This document shows positions 58,123-64,000 of a DNA stretch of 64,000 nucleotides, piece by piece (the stretch's first letter is position 1; the number at the start of each line of letters is the position of its first letter). The position numbers and the translations under genes are program-made. The notes under the pieces were generated by a model. That model ran no database searches. It was not told where the DNA came from and saw nothing but the letters and a program-made list of their open reading frames with translations. The DNA comes from Parvibaculaceae bacterium (lineage in GTDB: Bacteria > Pseudomonadota > Alphaproteobacteria > Parvibaculales > Parvibaculaceae), in NCBI GenBank assembly GCA_029209985.1, contig JARGNZ010000007.1:1-64000 (forward strand), written 5' to 3'.

Positions 58123-58911
58123 TTATCGCTGCGGTGTGCAGATGGAACGATCTGCTGCTGTGCGAATGAAGTTTACAATTTCCATTGCATCGACATTGTC
58201 CCCAAACACGCCTGCGGCATCTGCCACACGTTCAGCCATTGTGCCTTCTTCGGCAAAGAGCATTCTGTAGGCAGCACGCATTTGATGAATTTGATCCCGC
58301 CCGAAACCGCGACGCTTTAGTCCAATAACATTTAGGCCTGCAAGGTAAGCACGGTTGCCAATCACCATGCCATAAGGGATGACATCATGCTCTACACCGG
58401 CAAGGCCGCCAATAAAAGCATGTGGCCCGATGCGGACAAATTGATGAACACCGCAACCGCCGCTCAAGATGGCAAAGTCGGAAACATCGCAATGGCCTGC
58501 CAACATCACATTGTTAGAAAACACGACATGATTACCCACGCGACAATCATGACCGACATGAGAGGCCGTTAGAAAGGTGCCATTATTCCCAACTTGGGTA
58601 ATGCCGCCGCCCCCTTCTGTGCCGGGGTTCATGGTCACTTGCTCGCGAATGACATTGTCGCTGCCAATGATCAACTGGTTATCTTCGCCGTGGTATTTCA
58701 GATCTTGTGGCGGATGTCCAAGAGACGCAAATGGATAGACTTTGGTGCGCTCACCAATGCTTGTATTACCTTCCACCACCACATGCGACACGAGCTCTAC
58801 ACCCGCAGCAATTTTTGCTGAAGGGCCGACGAGACAGAAGGGTCCCACTTTGACATCATCTGCCAATTCTGCTGCTGGGTCGACGATTGCCGAAGGGTGG
58901 ATTTGAGTCAT
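58123..58911 (-). CDS. lpxA: UDP-N-acetylglucosamine O-acyltransferase LpxA
   Basis: 262 residues: left-handed beta-helix of hexapeptide repeats (from [13 protein letters not shown] on), then the C-terminal helical part ([23 protein letters not shown]). The catalytic His is in [16 protein letters not shown], near residue 120. It acylates UDP-GlcNAc at the 3-OH with a hydroxyacyl-ACP in the first lipid A step. Overlaps fabZ by four bases. Confidence 0.97.
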   Translation of the reverse strand: MTQIHPSAIVDPAAELADDVKVGPFCLVGPSAKIAAGVELVSHVVVEGNTSIGERTKVYPFASLGHPPQDLKYHGEDNQLIIGSDNVIREQVTMNPGTEGGGGITQVGNNGTFLTASHVGHDCRVGNHVVFSNNVMLAGHCDVSDFAILSGGCGVHQFVRIGPHAFIGGLAGVEHDVIPYGMVIGNRAYLAGLNVIGLKRRGFGRDQIHQMRAAYRMLFAEEGTMAERVADAAGVFGDNVDAMEIVNFIRTAADRSICTPQR

Positions 58912-59402
58912 TTTTCGTCCGTTTTATCAATAATCATCGCGCTGTAATCAGCTTGGGCCACAACAGCGCCATCCACCTTGGCATCCCCGTGGAATTTCCA
59001 CACGGGGCCACGGCTTTGAATTTTTGTTACGTGAATTTCGAGCACATCACCGGGCACAACTGGCTTGCGGAAGCGGGCTTTATCGATGGTCATGAAATAA
59101 ACCATCTTTTCCGCGCCATCACCACCAAGGCCGTGAATGACCAAAGCTCCGGCTGTTTGCGCCATTGCTTCCACAATCAACACCCCTGGCATGACTGGGT
59201 GGTCAGGAAAGTGTCCTTGAAAAAAATTGTCGTTAATCGTGACATTTTTAATGCCAACCGCAGACTCTGTGCCCTTCATGTCGCGAATTTTATCAATTAG
59301 CAACATCGGGTATCTGTGAGGCAACAGCTGCATGACGCGCGCAATATCCGCACTGCCTAACGATTCAGTATCCGGATTTTCTGTTTTAGATGTGTCACTC
59401 AT
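58908..59402 (-). CDS. fabZ: 3-hydroxyacyl-ACP dehydratase FabZ
   Basis: 164 residues with an acidic, probably disordered N-terminus of about 18. The hot-dog core starts [18 protein letters not shown]; the active-site His64 ([15 protein letters not shown]) and Glu78 (VLIVEAMAQ) are in place. It dehydrates hydroxyacyl-ACP and shares that substrate pool with LpxA and LpxD, which explains the clustering. It starts 59 bases after lpxD. Confidence 0.97.
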   Translation of the reverse strand: MSDTSKTENPDTESLGSADIARVMQLLPHRYPMLLIDKIRDMKGTESAVGIKNVTINDNFFQGHFPDHPVMPGVLIVEAMAQTAGALVIHGLGGDGAEKMVYFMTIDKARFRKPVVPGDVLEIHVTKIQSRGPVWKFHGDAKVDGAVVAQADYSAMIIDKTDEK

Positions 59403-59461
59403 CGTCTCGTCCTATTTGTCTTGCACTAATTTATCTTACAAACGTCACTCTCACACATGAG

Positions 59462-60505
59462 TTAGCGTTTTTTAGGGCGGCCCAATTTAGCGATTGCCAC
59501 CAATTCCCGTTTCCATTGCACCACAGGCTTTGCGGGTGTGCCGCCCATGCGGGCGCCCGGTTCCACATCCTTGACGACGCTAGAGCGCGCGGCGATTTGT
59601 GCGCCTGAGCCAATGGTGATGTGGCCAATCGCTGTCGCGCGTGCGCCCATGGCGACGTAATCTTCGATATGGGTACTGCCGGAAATGCCGCCCTGCGCCA
59701 CCAAAATGCAGCCTGCGCCAATATGAGCGTTGTGCCCGATTTGTACCAAGTTATCAATTTTGGTACCCGCGCCAATAACTGTGTCTGGGCTGGCACCCCG
59801 ATCAACTGCTGAATTTGCGCCGATCTCGACATCGTCTTGCACAATGACCCGGCCCAATTGCGGGATTTTTTCATGGGACGGCAAACCCATCGCAAATCCA
59901 AAACCATCTTGGCCTAAGCGCACGCCGGGATGAATGAGCACCCGGTCGCCAATCAGACTGAAGATAATGCTGGCTCCCGGACCAATGTAACACTCGCTCC
60001 CGATCGCGCAGTTTTCACCAATAAAGGCGGTGCCGCTGATGACAGTGCCTGCGCCCACTTCGGCCCCGGCCCCAACAATGGCACCCGGCTCAATGATCGC
60101 GGTTGGATCGATCTGGGCGTTTGGGTGCACAGTTGAGGTGAATGTTTCACCTGGGGTTGCGCCAAATAAGCTGCGTGGTTTAACCGACGACGGATAGAAC
60201 GCCTGCGCCGCCATTGCATAGGAACGGTACGGCTGATGGCTGACCAAGAGCGCAACACCGCTCGGGGCCTTGTCGATATTTTTGGGTGCTGTAATGATTG
60301 CCGTGGCCGAACTGGCCGAAAAGGCATCCATATATTTGGGGTTGTCGATAAAACTTAGATGGCCTTCGCCCGCCTCATCTAGCGGGCGCACATCGTCCAC
60401 AAGAATAGAGCCATCTACCCCCTCCTTCAGCTCAGCATCAATACGCTGGGCGAGATCAGTAAGGGTAAAGGGACCTTCATTCTTGAAAAATCTTGGATCA
60501 GCCAT
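59462..60505 (-). CDS. lpxD: UDP-3-O-acylglucosamine N-acyltransferase LpxD
   Basis: 347 residues: an N-terminal uridine-binding domain (about 1-110), hexapeptide-repeat beta-helix (about 113-310) and a short C-terminal helix (KRELVAIAKLGRPKKR). The catalytic His is in NLVQIGHNAHIGAG near residue 250. It adds the second hydroxyacyl chain of lipid A. It starts 49 bases after ompH, the usual bamA-ompH-lpxD-fabZ-lpxA order. Confidence 0.96.
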   Translation of the reverse strand: MADPRFFKNEGPFTLTDLAQRIDAELKEGVDGSILVDDVRPLDEAGEGHLSFIDNPKYMDAFSASSATAIITAPKNIDKAPSGVALLVSHQPYRSYAMAAQAFYPSSVKPRSLFGATPGETFTSTVHPNAQIDPTAIIEPGAIVGAGAEVGAGTVISGTAFIGENCAIGSECYIGPGASIIFSLIGDRVLIHPGVRLGQDGFGFAMGLPSHEKIPQLGRVIVQDDVEIGANSAVDRGASPDTVIGAGTKIDNLVQIGHNAHIGAGCILVAQGGISGSTHIEDYVAMGARATAIGHITIGSGAQIAARSSVVKDVEPGARMGGTPAKPVVQWKRELVAIAKLGRPKKR

Positions 60506-60554
60506 GCGTGTTCAATCGATCCTTTGGGCGCCTAGAGTGCAGACATGCCAACAC

Positions 60555-61163
60555 TTACTGGGCGCTACGTGGTTTCATTTCTTCTGGTGTAAAGGGCTTC
60601 ACAATCAGCTTTTTCAAACGCTGATTGAGGATCGCCATCACTTCACTGGTCACGTCCAGATCGACGCCGCCCACAACAATCATTGAGGTGTCGAGCATAA
60701 CGTCGGCGCCATGGGCGCGCATCACTTCGGCAAAAATGGGTTTGAGCACGGCTTGCACTTCGCTCAACGCCCGCGCTTCACCCAATTCGATTGCCCGGCT
60801 TTGCAGTTTCAATTCCATCGACAAGGTATTTTTGAGTTTCTCATACTCATAAGCCCGTTGCTGCAATTGTTTGTCGGACAACGACCCTTTGTCTGCCTCT
60901 AGTGCGGTGCCATTTTCTTTGAGCTTGGCAACCATTTCGCTTTGGGATTTTTGAAGCCCCTCCGCATAGACCTTGACCTGATCGCGTACATTTTGCCCAA
61001 CTGTGGACTCCACAAACAGCCGGTCGCTGTCCACAAAAACCATCACGGTTGGCTTTTGTGCCGCCTGAACTGTTCCGCTGAACAAGCCACCGGTCACAAA
61101 CACTGTCGCCGCGAGAAGAGCCGCGCTGAGGCGGTTTCTCGTACTCTTACTAAATACAGTCAT
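60555..61163 (-). CDS. OmpH/Skp-like periplasmic chaperone
   Basis: 202 residues from the ATG at 61163; the second of two close ATGs is chosen because GGGAG is eight bases away from it but almost touches the first. Signal peptide (NRLSAALLAATVFVTGGLFSGTVQA, cleavage near residue 35), then a Skp-type body with a long helical hairpin (about 65-150, KENGTALEADKGSLSDKQLQQRAYEYEKL). Skp/OmpH binds unfolded outer-membrane proteins for BamA, encoded directly upstream. The loop is Gln/Lys/Glu-rich as in the family. Confidence 0.9.
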   Translation of the reverse strand: MTVFSKSTRNRLSAALLAATVFVTGGLFSGTVQAAQKPTVMVFVDSDRLFVESTVGQNVRDQVKVYAEGLQKSQSEMVAKLKENGTALEADKGSLSDKQLQQRAYEYEKLKNTLSMELKLQSRAIELGEARALSEVQAVLKPIFAEVMRAHGADVMLDTSMIVVGGVDLDVTSEVMAILNQRLKKLIVKPFTPEEMKPRSAQ

Positions 61164-61181
61164 GAACATACTCCCGTCCGA

Positions 61182-63518
61182 TTAGAACCGTGTACCAGCG
61201 CTAAACCGGAATGCTTCTGTTTTATCATAATCTTCTTTTAGGAACGCGTGGGAGAAGTCCAAACGCACAGGCCCGAATGGTGATTTCCAATAAACACTCA
61301 GACCAGCCGATAAACGCGGCGCCAATTTATCTTCAACTTCCGTCAAGGCTGTACCGGTGCTGGAGAAGATATCTTCATCATCACTGAGACCGACATAGCC
61401 AGCATCCACGAAGATACTTGTATCGATGTCCAACGCCTCTGGCAGGAAGTTCGGGAACGTCAACTCAGCAGATGCAATGGCATAAGCTTCTGCACCCAAG
61501 GCATCATCTGTTTCCAAGTCACGGGCGCCAACGCCTGCACGTTCAAAGCCACGGAAGTCTGATCCACCGACAAAGAAGCGGTCGTTGATGATGACCTTTT
61601 GGCCGATGCCATCCACATAGCCACCACTGAGGCCCAATGTCGCTTGGAAGTCCTCGTTGAAGCCGTGGTACATGCGCCAATCAGCTTTCGATTTCAAATA
61701 TTTCACAGACCCACCAACACCGGTGAACTCCTGATCGAAGTTAAAGTCCCAACCACGAGTTGGGCGCACCGGATCATTTCTGCGGTCGAGTGAATAGTTG
61801 AAGCCAATGCTTGAGCGGATGTCAGAGCGTTCGGTAATGAAAAGAGACGCCGTGCTGGCAACATTGGTGATTTCTTCCATGCGCAATGTATAGCGCGCAG
61901 TCAAACGGCTGCGGGAAGACAAGGGGAAGCCAAAGCGGAACCCAAAGCCCGTTACCCGGCTGTCATAAGATGCCTCATCTTGGAAGTCCGTTTCCGTGCC
62001 GAAGATGTCAATACCAGCTGACAGGTTACGGTCCATGAAGTATGGCTCTGTAAAGCGCAGGTCAATGGTTTGACGACGCGCGGCCAATGATAGACCCAAG
62101 CGCAGATACTGCCCCCGCCCCATAAAGTTCCGCTCGGTGATTGAGGCATCTGCAACTGCATTATCTACAGACGAGAAACCAAAGCCCAAGGACAGATCAC
62201 CAGTTGACTGCTCTTGCACATCCACATTGATGATTGTTTTATCAGGAGAAGAACCCGGCTCTTCGATTACCTCGACAGAGGAGAAATAGCCCAGAGCGTT
62301 GATGCGGCCTTCTGAAGATTTCAGAAGAATGCGGTTAAAGGCATCCCCTTCAGATAACTTCATTTGGCGGCGGATCACCTTATCGAGTGTCCGGGCGTTC
62401 CCGTTCACATTGATCCGCTCCACATAGACCCGTGGGCCTTCAGAAATTTTATAGGTAATCGCAGCGGTCAGGGTTTCTTTATCGCGACGCACACGCGGCC
62501 GCACTTCCGCAAACGCATAGCCTTGAATACCGGCAAGGAACGTCAACCCTTCAACTGTGTCATCGATAAAGTCGGCGTTGTAAATATCGCCTTCTTTGGT
62601 TTTCAGCGTATTTTCTAACTCAGCCTCTTTGAGCTTTTCGAGTGTTGTATCAATTTCCATTGCGCCGAAGGTGTATTGTGGACCTTCTTCAACAGTGAAC
62701 GTGATGTAGAACTCTTCGCCATCCCGGCTCAAGTCGGCCACGGCTGACACAACGGTGAAGTCAGCATAGCCTTTTGACAGATAGAACCGGCGCAGCAATT
62801 CGCGGTCATATGTTAGGCGGTCAGGGTCGTAGCTGTCTGAGGACGACAGGAATTTCCACCATGCGGTTTCGCCGGTAGAAATAACGTCACGCAAATCGCT
62901 ATCGGAATACACATCGTTCCCTAGGAAGTTGATGCCACCGATACCGGTTACAGGGCCTTCATCAATTTCAAATACCAAATCAATCCGGTTCTGGGGGAGA
63001 CGGATGATTTTTGGTTCCACTTTCGCGGAGAAACGACCTGAGCGGCGGTGCAAATCGATGATGCGCTGGGTATCGGCTTGCACTTTCGCGCGGGTGTAAA
63101 CCGTGCGCGGTGAGAGCTGAACTTCCTGCGTCAAATCTTCGTTGCTGATGGCATCATTGCCTTCAAATGCCACCCGGTTGATGATTGGGTTTTCTTGAAC
63201 CAAGACAGTAACCCGGCGGCCCTCTTGGCGAATGGTCACATCGGCGAACAGGCCGGTTGCGAACAAACGCTTGAGCGCCTCATCAATTTGAGCTGACGTA
63301 AGCTCTTGACCAACTTTCACCCGCATATAAGAGCGTACAGTCGTCGCTTCCACACGCTGATTACCGCTGACAATGATTTGCTCAACCACTTCGGCTGCAT
63401 AGGCAGTTTTAGAACTACCCGGCAGCGCAACCATCAAAGTTGCGAGTGCCAACAAACCTAATGCATAAAAACGTCTAGCCATTTCGCCCCGTCCCATCAA
63501 TCGCACTTCTTTGTACAT
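61182..63518 (-). CDS. bamA: outer membrane protein assembly factor BamA
   Basis: 778 residues from the ATG at 63518. The start is uncertain: ATGs at 63572 (overlapping the rseP stop as TAATG), 63497 and 63482 are in frame, and the signal peptide itself begins near 63482 (MARRFYALGLLALATLMVAL, cleavage at AYA before AEVVEQ). Five POTRA domains follow (IVSGNQRVE first), then a 16-strand barrel with the VRGF-like motif FRGFERAGVGARD and a final SAGTRF with terminal Phe. It inserts proteins into the outer membrane. OmpH gene follows by 18 bases. Confidence 0.95.
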   Translation of the reverse strand: MYKEVRLMGRGEMARRFYALGLLALATLMVALPGSSKTAYAAEVVEQIIVSGNQRVEATTVRSYMRVKVGQELTSAQIDEALKRLFATGLFADVTIRQEGRRVTVLVQENPIINRVAFEGNDAISNEDLTQEVQLSPRTVYTRAKVQADTQRIIDLHRRSGRFSAKVEPKIIRLPQNRIDLVFEIDEGPVTGIGGINFLGNDVYSDSDLRDVISTGETAWWKFLSSSDSYDPDRLTYDRELLRRFYLSKGYADFTVVSAVADLSRDGEEFYITFTVEEGPQYTFGAMEIDTTLEKLKEAELENTLKTKEGDIYNADFIDDTVEGLTFLAGIQGYAFAEVRPRVRRDKETLTAAITYKISEGPRVYVERINVNGNARTLDKVIRRQMKLSEGDAFNRILLKSSEGRINALGYFSSVEVIEEPGSSPDKTIINVDVQEQSTGDLSLGFGFSSVDNAVADASITERNFMGRGQYLRLGLSLAARRQTIDLRFTEPYFMDRNLSAGIDIFGTETDFQDEASYDSRVTGFGFRFGFPLSSRSRLTARYTLRMEEITNVASTASLFITERSDIRSSIGFNYSLDRRNDPVRPTRGWDFNFDQEFTGVGGSVKYLKSKADWRMYHGFNEDFQATLGLSGGYVDGIGQKVIINDRFFVGGSDFRGFERAGVGARDLETDDALGAEAYAIASAELTFPNFLPEALDIDTSIFVDAGYVGLSDDEDIFSSTGTALTEVEDKLAPRLSAGLSVYWKSPFGPVRLDFSHAFLKEDYDKTEAFRFSAGTRF

Positions 63519-63571
63519 ACCGCCCCCAATTTCGCGGGTCTTGTTGAATCTCAGACCACTATTCATCATCA

Positions 63572-64000
63572 TTAACTCAACAATTCAGAGAAGAACGACA
63601 CGACTTGCAAATGCTGTAGGTCGTTCCAAGTTGCAAAAATAGCCAGCATCATGACCAATGCCAAGCCAATACGGAAGCCAATTTCTTGGGCTTGCTCCCC
63701 AAGGGGGCTGCCTTTAATTGCTTCGATAGCATAGAAGAGCAAATGCCCGCCGTCCAACATTGGTACAGGCATCAAATTGAGCAGCCCAATACTAACGGAC
63801 AAAAGCGCGATCAGGCTGACCAATGAGGCAAAGCTGACTTGCGCCACCTGCCCTGTGATATCAGCAATGCCCAAGGGGCCGCGCAGTTGTGACGGATCTT
63901 CGCGCCCTGCGACCATGCCAATAAGATAGTCAACAGTACGCTCTAGAACGAACCATGTTTCACCTGCCCCCATCCATAAGGCGGTGATTGGATCGTAACG
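63572..64000 (-). CDS. rseP: RIP metalloprotease RseP (C-terminal part, cut by window edge)
   Basis: About 142 residues are visible, open to the right edge. They contain the end of the second PDZ region and the C-terminal membrane segment: RGPLGIADITGQVAQVS, then LLNLMPVPMLDGGHLLFYAIEAIKG with the LDG metal motif (the aspartate is the zinc ligand), and a last membrane helix. RseP cuts anti-sigma factors inside the membrane. The stop shares a base with an ATG of bamA. The N-terminal HExxH motif is outside the window. Confidence 0.92.
   Translation of the reverse strand, partial: RYDPITALWMGAGETWFVLERTVDYLIGMVAGREDPSQLRGPLGIADITGQVAQVSFASLVSLIALLSVSIGLLNLMPVPMLDGGHLLFYAIEAIKGSPLGEQAQEIGFRIGLALVMMLAIFATWNDLQHLQVVSFFSELLS

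Overview
The window is a gene-dense chromosomal segment of an alphaproteobacterium with mid-range GC. The evidence is gene order and family details: a dusB-ntrB-ntrC-ntrY-ntrX-trkA-trkH-dat-hfq-hflX run, a fused ispDF gene, a pyruvate dehydrogenase E1 beta subunit with its own lipoyl domain, an NtrX without the GAFTGA loop, and direct-repeat SOS boxes of the form GTTC-N7-GTTC upstream of lexA. The order or genus cannot be fixed from the sequence alone. No tRNA, rRNA, CRISPR array, insertion sequence or prophage was seen. Nearly everything is core metabolism, envelope biogenesis and regulation, and both edges cut genes (a PhnP-like metallohydrolase on the left, rseP on the right).

Layout. 1-4.1 kb: MBL-fold hydrolases, an unrecognised secreted protein, a MAPEG protein, a PAS-domain protein and mazG. 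4.1-18.3 kb (minus strand): a long nitrogen-regulation, potassium and RNA-chaperone cluster from dusB to an inositol-monophosphatase-family gene. 18.4-20.6 kb (plus): ispDF, pgpA and a cinA-type amidohydrolase. 20.6-31.0 kb (minus): a COQ10-like START protein, lipA, a TerC-family protein, the pyruvate dehydrogenase operon pdhA-pdhB-pdhC-lpdA, ftsB, eno and a PadR regulator. 31.2-33.5 kb (plus): queC-queE-queD-queF, the route to the queuosine precursor preQ1, ended by a terminator. 33.6-39.2 kb: an orphan membrane histidine kinase, then kdsA, pyrG, secG and tpiA on the minus strand. 39.7-50.6 kb: ppiD, trpE, trpG-trpD-trpC, a GNAT gene, moaC, moeA and lexA on the plus strand, with a polysaccharide-deacetylase-like gene inserted on the minus strand between trpE and trpG. 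50.6-56 kb: comEC (minus), gltX and gltA (plus). 56-64 kb (minus): rseP-bamA-ompH-lpxD-fabZ-lpxA-lpxI-lpxB, the outer-membrane assembly and lipid A cluster.

How the genes work together. lipA makes the lipoyl cofactor carried by the pyruvate dehydrogenase E1 beta and E2 lipoyl domains; eno and tpiA feed pyruvate into that complex and gltA takes its product into the citric acid cycle. kdsA, lpxA, lpxB, lpxD, lpxI and fabZ make the lipid A-Kdo part of LPS, while bamA, ompH, ppiD and secG move and fold envelope proteins. NtrB/C and NtrY/X are two paired phosphorelay systems next to the Trk potassium system.

Most notable observations: comEC is split near its 3' end by an in-frame TAA, with the expected C-terminal tail continuing in frame directly after it; the lexA promoter carries two perfect SOS boxes and one near-match; QueD has Asn where the catalytic Cys is expected; a small pseudoknot-capable element lies upstream of queC; and the kdsA terminator is embedded in the coding end of the facing kinase gene. 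None of these amounts to a clearly new multi-gene system.
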